DNA of 64,000 nt, taken from NCBI GenBank assembly GCA_903855945.1, contig CAIOAK010000015.1, positions 62,001-126,000 of the forward strand. The letters run 5' to 3'. The stretch's first letter is position 1, and every line of letters starts with the position of its first letter. Positions 1 to 9,489 of the stretch are shown in pieces. The DNA comes from an uncultured Anaeromyxobacter sp. (GTDB lineage Bacteria; Myxococcota; Myxococcia; Myxococcales; Anaeromyxobacteraceae). The position numbers and the translations under genes are program-made. A model generated the notes under the pieces. It did no database searches. It saw only the letters and a program-made list of their open reading frames with translations, and was not told the DNA's origin.

Positions 1-41
1 TCTTCCGCACCGCCCTGAAACCCCAGGCGAAGGTGGACTGA
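1..41 (+). CDS. C-terminal tail of an upstream gene (partial)
   Basis: The third frame is open from base 3 to a TGA at 39-41 and would end a protein in FRTALKPQAKVD. Only these twelve residues are visible, so no function can be assigned. The reading is favoured because the following gene runs the same way and starts about 60 bases later, the usual spacing here. The fragment could equally be non-coding. Confidence 0.3.
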   Translation, partial: FRTALKPQAKVD

Positions 42-101
42 CCCCCCGATCGGGATCCGTCGCACCGAAATTCCCGGCGCCTCCATCCGTTGCACCTTTC
101 G

Positions 102-3100
102 ATGGAAGCCGTACCATCTGGGGGCTTGCCTCCCGCCGAACATCCGCCGGGTGGGGGTCCGCCGCCGACCCCACCACGTCCCAGCTCGATGTCCGCCCTG
201 CTCGAGGAGCTGGCGGAGGCGCCGGAGGTCCAGCCCGGAACCGGCATCGGCCCCGGAACGGTCCTGGGCGGGCGCTTCGAGGTCCTCCGCGAACTGGGGC
301 GAGGCGGCTTCGGCCTGGTCTTCGAGGCCCGCGATCGGGAGCTGGGCAGGCTGGTGGCCGTGAAGGTGGTCCGGCCCCGGCGCGGGGCCGACCCGGGGAT
401 GCTGCGGGCCGAGGCCGAGGCGGTGGCCGCGCTCCACCACCCCAACATCGTGACGGTCCACGACCTGGGAAGCGCCGGCGGGGAGGGCTGGCTCGTCCTC
501 GAGCTGCTGCACGGCGAGACGCTGGAGGAGCGGCTGCGCCGCGGCCCGCTCCCCGGCGCGGAGGCCATCCGGGTGGCGGTCGAGGTCGCACGCGGTCTGG
601 CCCACGCTCACCGTGCGGGCGTGCTCCACCGGGACTTGAAGCCCTCCAACGTCTTCCTCTGCGACGACGGGGCGGTGAAGATCCTCGACTTCGGGCTCTC
701 CCGCGTCTTCGGCTCGGGCAGCGGTCCGGAGGGGGGGACGCCGGCCTACATGGCGCCGGAGCAGTGGCGCCGCGAGGAGGGGGACGAGCGGACCGACGTC
801 TTCGCGCTGGGCGTCCTCGTCCACGAGATGCTCACCGGGCAGCGTCCGTTCGCCGTGGAGTCGGGGCGCAGCACGGCACTCGACGCCGCGCCGCCGCCCT
901 CGATCCCGTCGGGAGCCGCGCCGCGCGCGGTGCGCACGCTCGTGCGCCGCTCGCTCTCGCGCGAGCCGGGCGATCGCCCCCGGGACGGGGCTGCGGTGCT
1001 GGAGGGGCTGCTCGCGGGGCGCTCGGCCGGCGACGCCGGGAGGCGAAGGCGCCGGATCGCCATCGGGGGCGGGCTGCTCGTGATCGCGGTCGTCGCGGCC
1101 GCCGCCGCCTGGCGCACCTTCCACGTCCCGGACCTGGCGCCGGGGCAGCGCATCCCGGTGGCGGTGGCCGACTTCCAGAACGGCACCTCCGACCCCGAGC
1201 TGAACGGGCTCTCCGAGATGCTCACCACCTCCCTCGAGCAATCGAAGCGGCTCACGGTGCTCACCCGCTCCCGGCTCGCCGACCTGATCCGCCAGACCGG
1301 GAAGGAGGTCCCGGAGCGCATCGACGAGTCGCTCGCCCGGGAGGTGGGGCGGCTGGCGGGCGTGAAGGCGCTGCTCCTCGCCACGGTGCACCGGTTCGAC
1401 GACCTCTACGCCATCGAGATGCGGGCGCTCGATCCGGCCCGGAACGAGTACCTCTTCACGCTGAAGGCCGAGGCCCGCGGCAAGGCGAGCATCCCGGGGA
1501 TGATCGACCGGCTCTCCGGCCAGACCCGGGAGCGTCTCCGCGAGCGCCCCGCCGACCTGCAGGGCGGGCGCGCCGTGGCCGACGTGACGACCGCCAGCCT
1601 GGCCGCCTACGAGCACTACTTCCGCGCCCGGCAGGCGATGGACGCCTGGCAGCCCGAGACGGCGAAGCAGGAGCTCGAGGCCGCGCTCCGGATCGATCCG
1701 CAGTTCGCGCTGGCCCACTACCAGCGGGCGGTCCTCGACGCCTGGACTCCGGTCTGGCTCAAGGCGAGCAACGCCGGCGACGAGACCAGCCTGCGGACGA
1801 TGCAGGAGCACCTCCTCACCGCGATGAAGTTCGCCGACAGGCTCCCCGAGAAGGAGCGGCTGGCGCTCCTCGGCTGGAAGGCCACCGTGGACAAGCGCCC
1901 GGCCGAGGAGTTGCGCCTCCGGGACCAGGCCGCCGAGGCCTACCCGCAGGACAAGGAGGCGGTCTTCTGGGCGGGCGACGTGCGCTTCCACCAGGGGGAC
2001 CGGGCCACCGCGGTCCCGTTCTTCGAGCGGGCCGTGAAGCTCGACCCCGATTACGCGCTCGCCCTCGATCATCTCGCATGGTCCTACGATGCGCTCGGCC
2101 TCGCCGAGCCGGAGCTCACCGCCGCCCGGCGGTGGCGCGAGGTGTCCCACTCGGCCGACGCGGAGCGCTGGGTGGGGCGCGCGCTCCTGTCCCTCGGCCG
2201 GCGGGACGAGGCCGAGGCCGAGTTCAGGAAGGCCTTCGCGATCGACGGAAGGCAATGGCCGTCGTCCGACCTGGGCTCCTGGCTCGCCTTCCAGGGGCGC
2301 GCCCGCGAGGCCGAGGCGGTGGCCCGGGAGGGGATCGGCGCCGCCGGGAAGGCGTCCGCCGCGGGGGACGACCTGGGACGGGCGTCGGACATGGGCGGGC
2401 ACCTTCGACTCCTGGTGAACTCCCTGGGGCAGCAGGGGCGCCTGCGCGAGGCCCAGGCGACGGTGGACGGCCTCCGCGCCGCGGGGGCGCCGGCACCGGA
2501 CGCGGCCATGGCGCGCCTCTCGTTCGGTACGGCCATCCGTTCCCGGGAGCAGGTGCTCGCAGCCGCCGCGGAGTCGGAGCAGGCCGGCCTGCTCAAGTCC
2601 GCCCGGGTGCTGCTCCCCGTCGCCAGCTCGCTCGCGATGGTCGGGGAAGTTCCGGGCGCCCGCGCGATGGCGGAGCGGGCGCGGGCCGCTCCCGACTGGG
2701 GGGAGACCGAGCCGGTCCAGCGGCAGGCCTACGACACCCTCCTCGCCTGGCGGGAGGGGCGGCTGGCGGACGCGGAGGCCGGACTCCGGGCCATCTCGGA
2801 GAACCCCCACGTCTCGCAGCGCTACAGCGGCCTCCACCACCTGGGGGCCTTCCTCGTCGGCCAGGGAAGGCACGCCGAGGGGGTGGCCTCGCTCGAGCAG
2901 GCCCGCGCGGTCGGCTGGTTCCGGGGGACGGGAGACGGGCATCCCTGGCTCCACCCGGAAGGGCTCCTGCTCCTCGCCTCCGCCTACGAGAAGCTGGGGG
3001 ACCTGCCGAAGGCGACCGAGCGGGTGGACGAGCTCCTCCGGATCCTCGACCGGGCCGACCCCGGCCTCCCCCGCCTCGTCGAGGCCCGGGCCCTGAAGAA

Positions 3101-3134
3101 GCGGCTCTCCTCCGGTCAGGCCACGCAGCGGTAG
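102..3134 (+). CDS. Membrane Ser/Thr protein kinase with TPR sensor region
   Basis: About 1010 residues. A Hanks-type kinase domain spans roughly residues 55-305: a glycine-rich loop (GRGGFG), the lysine in VAVKVV, the catalytic HRDLKPSN near 175, DFG near 195 and an APE near 216. One membrane segment follows at about 319-340. After it comes a region (about 350-480) resembling the CsgG/FlgO/TolB-N type of envelope domain (IPVAVADFQNGT), and then TPR-like helical repeats to the end. The expected topology is a cytoplasmic kinase with an extracytoplasmic sensor. Start choice is uncertain: a TTG at 90, the ATG at 102 and an ATG at 189 share the frame and none has a clear ribosome site. I use 102. 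The 3' end overlaps the convergent glycosyltransferase by 19 bases. The kinase call is secure; the ligand is unknown. Confidence 0.9.
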   Translation: MEAVPSGGLPPAEHPPGGGPPPTPPRPSSMSALLEELAEAPEVQPGTGIGPGTVLGGRFEVLRELGRGGFGLVFEARDRELGRLVAVKVVRPRRGADPGMLRAEAEAVAALHHPNIVTVHDLGSAGGEGWLVLELLHGETLEERLRRGPLPGAEAIRVAVEVARGLAHAHRAGVLHRDLKPSNVFLCDDGAVKILDFGLSRVFGSGSGPEGGTPAYMAPEQWRREEGDERTDVFALGVLVHEMLTGQRPFAVESGRSTALDAAPPPSIPSGAAPRAVRTLVRRSLSREPGDRPRDGAAVLEGLLAGRSAGDAGRRRRRIAIGGGLLVIAVVAAAAAWRTFHVPDLAPGQRIPVAVADFQNGTSDPELNGLSEMLTTSLEQSKRLTVLTRSRLADLIRQTGKEVPERIDESLAREVGRLAGVKALLLATVHRFDDLYAIEMRALDPARNEYLFTLKAEARGKASIPGMIDRLSGQTRERLRERPADLQGGRAVADVTTASLAAYEHYFRARQAMDAWQPETAKQELEAALRIDPQFALAHYQRAVLDAWTPVWLKASNAGDETSLRTMQEHLLTAMKFADRLPEKERLALLGWKATVDKRPAEELRLRDQAAEAYPQDKEAVFWAGDVRFHQGDRATAVPFFERAVKLDPDYALALDHLAWSYDALGLAEPELTAARRWREVSHSADAERWVGRALLSLGRRDEAEAEFRKAFAIDGRQWPSSDLGSWLAFQGRAREAEAVAREGIGAAGKASAAGDDLGRASDMGGHLRLLVNSLGQQGRLREAQATVDGLRAAGAPAPDAAMARLSFGTAIRSREQVLAAAAESEQAGLLKSARVLLPVASSLAMVGEVPGARAMAERARAAPDWGETEPVQRQAYDTLLAWREGRLADAEAGLRAISENPHVSQRYSGLHHLGAFLVGQGRHAEGVASLEQARAVGWFRGTGDGHPWLHPEGLLLLASAYEKLGDLPKATERVDELLRILDRADPGLPRLVEARALKKRLSSGQATQR

Positions 3135-4120
3135 TCGCGGATCTCCTCGAACCCCTGCCGGCCGAGCTCCGCCCGGATGAGCTCCCTCGCCCCCGCCGCG
3201 CCCACCGCCACGAGGAGCGGCAGCCCACGCGCGCGCGCCGCCTCCTCGAAGGAGACGACCGGCGCGCCCTGCACGGTCCGCCCGATCTTGCGCCGATCGA
3301 CCTCCAGGAAGAGGGCCACGTGGACGCCGTGCACCGCGAGCGCGCGGGAGAAGGCCCGGCCGGTCTCGCCCGCCCCCCACACCGCCACCTCGCGCCGACC
3401 GGCGAGCGGGCCCTCGGCGAGCCAGGCCGCCTTGAGCGCCAGGTGGCGGGAGAGGGCGTAGCGCGCGTCGGTGCGGGTGAGCCTCCCCGGCGACTCCCTC
3501 CAGTCGAGCAGGACCTCCGGGACGTTCGTGAGCGCTCGCCCGGCCGCGGCGAGGCGCAGCCAGAGATCGTAGTCCTCCGGGAAGTCCCCGTCGCGCCAGC
3601 CGCCGACCTGCGCGAGCGCCTCCCGCCGGATGGCGGAGGCCGGGTGGACGAGGGGCGCCTCCACGAGCAGGTCTCGCGCGACGAGCTCCGGCGTCACGAG
3701 CCCGTTCAGCCAGGCCGCGTACCGGGCCATCCCGCCTGCCACCCTGCGGCGTGGGAAGAGGCGAACCCGCGACCCCACCGCTGCGAGCGACGGGTCGGCG
3801 TCGAGGGCCGCGAGCTGTCGCTCGATGCGGCGCGGCCAGGCCACGTCGTCGGCGTCCATCCGGACGACCACCTCGGCATCGCAGAGGGCGAGCCCCCGCT
3901 CGAGCGCCCCGACGATCCCCTCCCCGGAACCGCGGACCGGCCGGACGCGACGGTCGCGCGACGCGAGCGCCTCGAGAACGCCCAGGGTCCCGTCGCGGGA
4001 CCCGTCGTCCACGGCCACCAGCACGAGGTCCCGGAACGACTGGCGGAGGATGGAGACGGCGGCCGCGCGCACGGTCGCCTCGGCGTCGCGGGCCGGCAGG
4101 AGGACGGCGACCCGGGGCAC
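3116..4120 (-). CDS. Family 2 glycosyltransferase with C-terminal Rossmann-like domain
   Basis: 334 residues from a GTG at 4120. The start is favoured by a GAGGGG ribosome site that overlaps the stop of the upstream aroQ, which suggests translational coupling. The N-terminal 200 residues are a GT-A fold: VAVLLPARD opening, DDGSRDGT near 40, and the metal/nucleotide motif MDADD near 88. From about residue 245 a second domain begins with VWGAGETGRAF, a dinucleotide- or SAM-binding type loop, and ends in an alternating hydrophobic pattern typical of Rossmann folds. The acceptor sugar or lipid cannot be told. It is the last gene of the aromatic cluster, although a role in that pathway is not obvious. 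Its tail overlaps the convergent kinase gene. Confidence 0.85.
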   Translation of the reverse strand: MPRVAVLLPARDAEATVRAAAVSILRQSFRDLVLVAVDDGSRDGTLGVLEALASRDRRVRPVRGSGEGIVGALERGLALCDAEVVVRMDADDVAWPRRIERQLAALDADPSLAAVGSRVRLFPRRRVAGGMARYAAWLNGLVTPELVARDLLVEAPLVHPASAIRREALAQVGGWRDGDFPEDYDLWLRLAAAGRALTNVPEVLLDWRESPGRLTRTDARYALSRHLALKAAWLAEGPLAGRREVAVWGAGETGRAFSRALAVHGVHVALFLEVDRRKIGRTVQGAPVVSFEEAARARGLPLLVAVGAAGARELIRAELGRQGFEEIRDYRCVA

Positions 4121-4128
4121 GCGCCCCG

Positions 4129-4665
4129 CTACCCCTCGTAGTCGCCGCCGACGGGGGGCGGGACCTGGGCCAGGCCGGGCTCGTCGGGGTCGAGGAGGAG
4201 CGGTTCGGCGTCGGCGTCGTACTCGCCCAGGACCGGATCGGTCACCTGCCCGCAGAGCCAGACCGCCGCGTAGTAGTAGCCGGACGTGCCGAGCCCGACG
4301 ATCTGCCCCCGGGTGGCGGGTGCGACGAGGTCCTGGCGGCGCCACTCCTCGCGGGCGTGGACGTTCGAGATGTGCACCTCGATCACCGGGAAGGAGATCG
4401 ACTTCAGGCAGTCGTGGAGCGCGTAGCTCGTGTGGCTGAGGGCTCCGGGGTTCACGATGAGCCCCTTCGCGTCCTTCCGGTGCTCCTGGATGAAGTCGAG
4501 GATGGCCCCCTCGTGGTTCGACTGGAAGGCCTTCACCTGGCGACCGTAGGCCGCACAGGCCTCGGTCACCATCCGCTCCACGTCCCGCAGCGAGGTGTCG
4601 CCGTAGACGTCCGGCTCCCGCTCGCCGAGCAGGTTCAGGTTGGGTCCGTTGACGAGAAGGATCAT
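4129..4665 (-). CDS. aroQ: Type II 3-dehydroquinate dehydratase
   Basis: 178 residues. It converts 3-dehydroquinate to 3-dehydroshikimate, step 3 of the shikimate pathway, by the dodecameric type II route. Visible family motifs are NGPNLNLLGEREP at the N-terminus with the catalytic tyrosine in VYGDTSL, FQSNHEG, INPGALSHTS-like (VNPGALSHTS), and the active-site histidine in EVHISNVHAREEW. Type II enzymes usually run to about 145-150 residues. Here about 30 extra residues (acidic and proline-rich, ending PPVGGDYEG) follow the fold. The ATG at 4665 overlaps the aroB stop (ATGA), so the two are translationally coupled. Confidence 0.97.
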   Translation of the reverse strand: MILLVNGPNLNLLGEREPDVYGDTSLRDVERMVTEACAAYGRQVKAFQSNHEGAILDFIQEHRKDAKGLIVNPGALSHTSYALHDCLKSISFPVIEVHISNVHAREEWRRQDLVAPATRGQIVGLGTSGYYYAAVWLCGQVTDPVLGEYDADAEPLLLDPDEPGLAQVPPPVGGDYEG

Positions 4666-5738
4666 CCCTGCCTCCCGATCTCCCGAGCCGCATCCCTCAC
4701 GGCCGCAGGGTCGGCGACGACGTCCCACTCTACCGCCCAGCCGCCCCCCCGGCGAATCGGCAGCACCCAGAGGAGGCCGGCGGCGGAGCGCTTCTTGTCG
4801 TGGGCCGTGAGCCGGAGCGCCTTCCGTGCGACGGAAGGGGAGACGCGGACGGGCAACCCGGCCCCGGTCAACGCAGCCTCCACCCGCTCGACCTCCCCGT
4901 CCCCCACCCGCCCCATCCGGCGCGCCAGGCGGAAGGCGTAGGCCATGCCGATCGCGACCGATTCACCGTGAGTGAAACGCCGGAATCCGCCGGCCGCCTC
5001 GACGCCGTGGCCGAAGGTGTGGCCGAGGTTGAGGAGCTTGCGCTCCGCCTTCTCCCTCGGATCGCGCTCGACCACCTCGAGCTTCACCGCCGCGCAGTCG
5101 GCGAGGGTGCGCGCGCCCGCGCGCCCGGCGCGGGCCTCGGCGGCGAGCCGGGGCAGCAGCTCCGGGCGGAGGAAGCCGTACTTCAGCACCTCCCCCAGCC
5201 CGCTCCGCATCTCCCGGGGCGGCAGGGTCGCGAGCCAGGCCGGATCGGCGAGGACCCCCACCGGCGGGTGGAAGGCGCCCACCGCGTTCTTGGCCTCGGG
5301 CAGGTTGACCGCCGTCTTGCCCCCGAGCGCGGCGTCCACCATGGCGAGCACCGTGGTGGGGACGGCCAGCCAGTCGATTCCCCGCATGAAGACCGACGCG
5401 AGGAACCCACCTGCGTCGGTGACGGCCCCGCCGCCCACGGCCACCACCAGGCTGCGGCGGGTGAGCCCGGCCCGCAGGAGGCGCGAGGCGGACCTCTCCA
5501 GGACGGCGAGGGTCTTCCCGCGCTCCCCGTCGGGCAGGATCAGCGTCGCCGCGAGCGGAGCGGAGCGGGCGAGCGAGGCGGCCAGGCGACGCCCCGGGTC
5601 GGTGCGGATCACCCGGGCGCAGGTGACGAGCGCCACGCTGTCTCGACCCTCGGTGAATCCGGCGAGGCGCGGAAGCGCGGGCCCCACGGCGACCGGGTAG
5701 GTCTGCCCCTGCTGGCGTGCCTCGAGGAGGGTGCTCAC
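4662..5738 (-). CDS. aroB: 3-dehydroquinate synthase
   Basis: 358 residues, GTG start at 5738 overlapping the aroK stop (GTGA). The NAD-dependent, metal-dependent enzyme cyclises DAHP to 3-dehydroquinate, the second shikimate step. Seen are the glycine-rich VGGGAVTDAGGF segment near 90-100 and the metal-ligand regions GEVLKYG, LNLGHTFGHG (about residue 239) and FTHGESVAIGM (about residue 256). A copy of the dispersed TTCAC-N5-GTGAA palindrome lies exactly in the FTHGE codons, which are unusual for this genome (CGT, ACT, GGT, GAA). No DAHP synthase is present in the window, so step 1 must be encoded elsewhere. Confidence 0.97.
   Translation of the reverse strand: MSTLLEARQQGQTYPVAVGPALPRLAGFTEGRDSVALVTCARVIRTDPGRRLAASLARSAPLAATLILPDGERGKTLAVLERSASRLLRAGLTRRSLVVAVGGGAVTDAGGFLASVFMRGIDWLAVPTTVLAMVDAALGGKTAVNLPEAKNAVGAFHPPVGVLADPAWLATLPPREMRSGLGEVLKYGFLRPELLPRLAAEARAGRAGARTLADCAAVKLEVVERDPREKAERKLLNLGHTFGHGVEAAGGFRRFTHGESVAIGMAYAFRLARRMGRVGDGEVERVEAALTGAGLPVRVSPSVARKALRLTAHDKKRSAAGLLWVLPIRRGGGWAVEWDVVADPAAVRDAAREIGRQG
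4962..4976. repeat. Dispersed palindrome copy, exact (in aroB)
   Basis: TTCAC-CGTGA-GTGAA. Exact match to the core TTCAC-N5-GTGAA. Confidence 0.8.
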
Positions 5739-6235
5739 GGCGATACCCCCAGCATCGCGGCCAGGCGCCGCGCCACGGCCTCCGCGGAGAACCCGTCCAC
5801 CGGGACGGTCCACCGGGCTCGCCGGTAGAGGGGCAGGCGGGTCCGGAGGAGCTCCCCCCATCGCCCGGCCAGCGGACGCCCCTCCCCCTCCCCCAGCCGG
5901 CGCACGGCCTCGACCGGGGAGACGTCGAGGAAGATCACCGGCCCGAGCCGGAGCAGGTGCTCCGCGTTCCCCGCATCGCAGAAGGCTCCGCCGCCGAGCG
6001 CCACCACCACCGGTCCGCGGACGGCGCGGACCGCCTCCCGCTCCATCGCGCGGAAGGCCGGCTCGCCCCGCTCCTCGAAGATGCGGGCCACGGGCATCCC
6101 GGCGCGCCGCTCCACCTCCCGGTCGGTGTCCACGAGCGCGCGCCCCAGGAGGCGCGCGAGCTCCCGGGCCACCGTCGACTTCCCGGAGCCCATCATGCCG
6201 GTGAGCGAGACCGTCTCAGCGGATCCGAGCCCCAT
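5735..6235 (-). CDS. aroK: Shikimate kinase
   Basis: 166 residues, a normal length for the family. It phosphorylates shikimate at the 3-hydroxyl using ATP. The P-loop GMMGSGKST is at residues 12-20, followed by the DTD shikimate-binding motif, the arginine in [13 protein letters not shown], the GGGAF loop and the lid arginine in GRPLAGRW. The ATG at 6235 lies inside the end of aroC (20-base overlap), and its stop overlaps the aroB start, so expression is probably tightly coupled along the cluster. It could be named aroL; sequence alone does not separate the two names. Confidence 0.96.
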   Translation of the reverse strand: MGLGSAETVSLTGMMGSGKSTVARELARLLGRALVDTDREVERRAGMPVARIFEERGEPAFRAMEREAVRAVRGPVVVALGGGAFCDAGNAEHLLRLGPVIFLDVSPVEAVRRLGEGEGRPLAGRWGELLRTRLPLYRRARWTVPVDGFSAEAVARRLAAMLGVSP

Positions 6236-7361
6236 AGGCCTCCACCGCCTTCTCGACGTCGATCATCGCATCGCCGCCGAACTTCTCCAGGAAGGCCACG
6301 GCGAGCTCCCAGCAGACCACCGCCTCGCCCACCACCGAGGCGGCCGGCACGGCGCACACGTCGCTGCGCTCGTAACGGGCGAGCGCCGGCTCGCGGGTGT
6401 CGAGATCGACCGTGGCGAGCGGCGTGGTCATGGTGGGGATGGGCTTCATGAAGGCCCGCACGCAGAGCGGCTCGCCGTTCGTCATGCCCCCCTCGATGCC
6501 CCCGGCCCGGTTGGTGGCCCGGTGGAAGCCGCGGCCGGCGGTGTGCTGGATGGCGTCGTGGAAGCGGTCTCCGGGGAGGTCCACCCGGGTGCCCTCGCCC
6601 AGCTCCACGGCCCGGATGGCGGGGATGGCGCAGAGGGCGCCGGCGAGCCGGCCGTCGAGCCGCCGGTCGGGGTGAGCGTAGGTCCCGAGGCCGGGAGGGA
6701 GCCCCGTGGCCCAGATCTCGAAGGTCCCGCCGATGGAGCCGCCGCGGGCCTTCTCCCGATCGACGATGGCCCGCCAGGCCGCCGCCAGATCTGCGTCGGC
6801 GGTGCGGACGTCGGAGGCCTCGATGGCGGAGAGCTCCGCCGCGGTGGGCGGCCCCTCGCCGCGCACCGATCGCTCGCCGATGGCGGTGACCCGCGACGCG
6901 ACCTGGATGCCGAAGCGGGCGAGCAGTTGACGGGCCAGCGCACCGAGGGCGACGGTGGTCGCGGTGGACCGGGCACTCGCCCGCTCCAGCGCGTCGCGCG
7001 CGTCGTCGAAGCCGTACTTCTGCACGCCGGGCAGGTCGGCGTGCCCGGGGCGGGGACGGGTGAAGCGGGGGCCGCCGCGCGCGGCCGGCGACATGAGGTT
7101 CTTCCAGTTCTCGTGGTCCCGGTTCCAGACCACGAGCGCGATGGGCGTCCCGAGCGTCACGCCCCCCCGGATGCCGGAGAGGAACTGGGCCCGGTCGGTC
7201 TCGATCTGCATCCGGCCCCCGCGCCCGTAGCCCTTCTGCCGCCGGGCCAGCTCGGCGTCGACACGCTCCAGGTCGAGGGAGAGGCCGGCCGGGAACCCCT
7301 CGGCGATGGCGCAGAGCCCGGGTCCGTGGGATTCACCTGCAGTGAGATAGCGAAGCCCCAT
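6216..7361 (-). CDS. aroC: Chorismate synthase
   Basis: 381 residues. It catalyses the FMN-dependent trans-1,4 elimination of phosphate from EPSP to give chorismate, the last shared step. The signature GESHGPG lies at residues 9-15, and the family segments around RPGHADL and FMKPIPTM are present. It starts at the ATG at 7361, two bases after the aroE stop. Near the 5' end, at 7332-7346, the codons of LTAGES form a copy of the dispersed palindrome (ACT, GCA, GGT, GAA instead of the usual GC-ending codons). Confidence 0.97.
   Translation of the reverse strand: MGLRYLTAGESHGPGLCAIAEGFPAGLSLDLERVDAELARRQKGYGRGGRMQIETDRAQFLSGIRGGVTLGTPIALVVWNRDHENWKNLMSPAARGGPRFTRPRPGHADLPGVQKYGFDDARDALERASARSTATTVALGALARQLLARFGIQVASRVTAIGERSVRGEGPPTAAELSAIEASDVRTADADLAAAWRAIVDREKARGGSIGGTFEIWATGLPPGLGTYAHPDRRLDGRLAGALCAIPAIRAVELGEGTRVDLPGDRFHDAIQHTAGRGFHRATNRAGGIEGGMTNGEPLCVRAFMKPIPTMTTPLATVDLDTREPALARYERSDVCAVPAASVVGEAVVCWELAVAFLEKFGGDAMIDVEKAVEAYGARIR
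7332..7346. repeat. Dispersed palindrome copy, one mismatch (in aroC)
   Basis: TTCAC-CTGCA-GTGAG; last base differs. Confidence 0.7.
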
Positions 7362-7363
7362 GT

Positions 7364-8203
7364 CTACCGCCCTCCGTGCCGCTCGATGGCGCGGGCCATC
7401 ACGTCCTCGGGCGCGGTCCGCCCCAGCCAGATCCGGAAGGCGAGCGCCCCCTGGCGCACGAGCACCTGCTCGCCGGTCACGAGGCGCGCCCCGTTCTCGC
7501 GGGCGGACCGGGCGAAGGCGGTCTCGCCATACACGTAGTCGAGCGCCACCTGACCGGAGCGCCAGGCCAGCGCCGGGAGCTCGCCGGAGTGGCTTCCGAG
7601 CCCCACCGTGGTGGCGTTCACGATGGCGTCCGCCTGGATGGCCTCGGGCGCGATCGCCTCCCAGTCCACCGTCCGGATGGCCCCCTCGGGCAGGTCGAGG
7701 GCGCGGGTCATCTGGCGGGCCAGCTCGTCGCCGGCCCCGGCGCGCCGCGCGGCGAGACGGACGTTCGCCCCCATGGCCAGGAGCGCCCAGACCGCGGCCC
7801 GGGCGGCCCCTCCGGCCCCCAGCACGAGCGCACGGGAACGCGGGCCGATGCCGGCGTCGGTGAGCAGCCCACGGACCGCCGGGGCGTCGGTGTTGAATCC
7901 GGCCCAGCCGCGGGCGTGCCGGGCCAGCACGTTCACCGCCCCGACCTGGGCGGCCACGTCGTCGAGCTGGACGCAGAGCGGGACCACCGCCTCCTTGTGC
8001 GGCACGGTGACGTTCAGACCTCCGAAGCCGAGCGCGCGGGCGCCCTGGACCGCCGCCTCGAGTTCGGCGGCGGCGACCGGCAGGGCCACGTAGGTCCCGT
8101 CGAAGCCGACCGCGGCGAAGGCGGCGTTCTGCATCGCCGGCGAGAGGCTGTGCTCCACCGGCGATCCGATGACGGCGAAGACCGTGGTCCGCCCCGAGGT
8201 CAT
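7364..8203 (-). CDS. aroE: Shikimate dehydrogenase
   Basis: 279 residues. NADPH-dependent reduction of 3-dehydroshikimate to shikimate. The substrate-binding SLSPAMQN motif is near residues 17-24 and the catalytic lysine lies in NVTVPHKE near 66. A Rossmann GAGGAARAA is near 130 and NATTVGL follows further on. The ATG at 8203 overlaps the aroA stop by four bases (ATGA). Length and motifs are ordinary. The placement between aroA and aroC keeps all shikimate enzymes on one transcript. Confidence 0.97.
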   Translation of the reverse strand: MTSGRTTVFAVIGSPVEHSLSPAMQNAAFAAVGFDGTYVALPVAAAELEAAVQGARALGFGGLNVTVPHKEAVVPLCVQLDDVAAQVGAVNVLARHARGWAGFNTDAPAVRGLLTDAGIGPRSRALVLGAGGAARAAVWALLAMGANVRLAARRAGAGDELARQMTRALDLPEGAIRTVDWEAIAPEAIQADAIVNATTVGLGSHSGELPALAWRSGQVALDYVYGETAFARSARENGARLVTGEQVLVRQGALAFRIWLGRTAPEDVMARAIERHGGR

Positions 8204-9489
8204 GCGCGCTCCGAGAGACGTTCGAGGATGGGGAAGAAGGACGGGAAGCTGGTGTCGACGCAGGCCACGTCGTCGAGCACCGTCTCCCCGCCGGGGGCCA
8301 GCAGCTGGGCGATGGCCATGCTCATGGCCACCCGGTGGTCCATGCGGGTGCGGACCGTCACGCCGCAGAGCGGCGTGGGCCCCTCGATGGCGCAACCGTC
8401 CTCGAAGAGCTCGATGCGCGCCCCGGCCGCCGCGAGCGCCTCCCCCATCACGGCCAGCCGGTCCGACTCCTTCACCCGGAGCTCCCGCGCGTCGCGGATG
8501 AGCGTTCGCCCGACGGCCTGCGTGGCGAGCACCATGATCACCGGGAGCTCGTCGATGAGGCGCGGCACGAGCGCCCCCTCGATGGTGACCCCCTCGAGCG
8601 GCCCCCCGTGCACGGTGACGTCGGCCCGCGGCTCCCCGGCGCTCTCCCGCTCGTTCGCCACCACGACGTCGGCGCCCATGGCCCGGAGCACGTCGAGCAG
8701 ACCGGTGCGGCTGGGGTTGGTCCCCAGCCCGCGGGCGGTGACCTCCGACCCGGGGATGGCCGCCGCTCCGCAGAGGAAGAAGGCCGCGGAGGAGATGTCC
8801 CCGGGAACGTCCACCTCACCGCCGTGCAGCCGGGACGGCCGGATGGAGACCCGCAGCCCGTCCACCCGGAGGTCGGCCCCCATGCGGCGCAGCATCCGCT
8901 CGGTGTGATCGCGGGAGAGGGCGGGCTCCTCGACCACCGTCTCGCCGTCCGCGGAGAGCCCCGCGAGCAGGATGGCCGACTTCACCTGGGCGCTCGCCAC
9001 GGCGAGGACGTGGTGGGTGGCCCGCAGCGGTCGCCCCTGGATGACGAGGGGTGGGAGCCGGTCGCCGTCGCGGGCGTGGAGCACGGCCCCCATGGCCCGG
9101 AGCGGATCCACCACCCGGCGCACCGGACGGCGGCGGAGCGACGCGTCGCCGGTGAGCACCGAGAGCCCCGGCACCCCCGCCAGCACGCCGGCCAGCAGCC
9201 GCAGGCTCGTTCCCGAGTTGCCGCAGTCGATCACGTCCTCCGGCTCGGAGAGGCGGGCAGGCGGCGTCACCACCACCTCGCTCCCCTCCTCCCGCACCCG
9301 CGCGCCGAGCCGCTCCACAGCCTTCCAGGTGGAGTGGACGTCCTCGGCGCGGAGCAGCCCGCGCACACGGGTCTCCCCCTCGGCCAGCGCCGCGAAGAGC
9401 AGCGACCGGTGGGAGACCGACTTGTCCCCGGGCACCTCGAAGGCGCCCCGGAGCGGGCCCCGGCGGCGACACGTGAAAGGTCCCTTCAA
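8200..9489 (-). CDS. aroA: 5-enolpyruvylshikimate-3-phosphate synthase
   Basis: 429 residues. It transfers enolpyruvate from PEP to shikimate 3-phosphate. Visible motifs are PGDKSVSHR near the start, GNSGTSLRL near 93 and the active-site VKESDRL near 340. The GNSGTS sequence (Ser where many class I enzymes have Ala) resembles the class of EPSPS found in Gram-positive bacteria. Lower glyphosate sensitivity would be an inference only. The start is a TTG at 9489 that overlaps the tyrA stop (TTGA). A GGGAG ribosome site about 9 bases upstream supports this unusual start codon. Confidence 0.96.
   Translation of the reverse strand: MKGPFTCRRRGPLRGAFEVPGDKSVSHRSLLFAALAEGETRVRGLLRAEDVHSTWKAVERLGARVREEGSEVVVTPPARLSEPEDVIDCGNSGTSLRLLAGVLAGVPGLSVLTGDASLRRRPVRRVVDPLRAMGAVLHARDGDRLPPLVIQGRPLRATHHVLAVASAQVKSAILLAGLSADGETVVEEPALSRDHTERMLRRMGADLRVDGLRVSIRPSRLHGGEVDVPGDISSAAFFLCGAAAIPGSEVTARGLGTNPSRTGLLDVLRAMGADVVVANERESAGEPRADVTVHGGPLEGVTIEGALVPRLIDELPVIMVLATQAVGRTLIRDARELRVKESDRLAVMGEALAAAGARIELFEDGCAIEGPTPLCGVTVRTRMDHRVAMSMAIAQLLAPGGETVLDDVACVDTSFPSFFPILERLSERA

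Noticed and set aside
764-4141. Very long alternative reading frames over the kinase and other genes
   Set aside because: High GC removes stop codons in shadow frames; composition is Arg/Pro/Gly-rich without family motifs, while the opposite or other frame encodes clear families.
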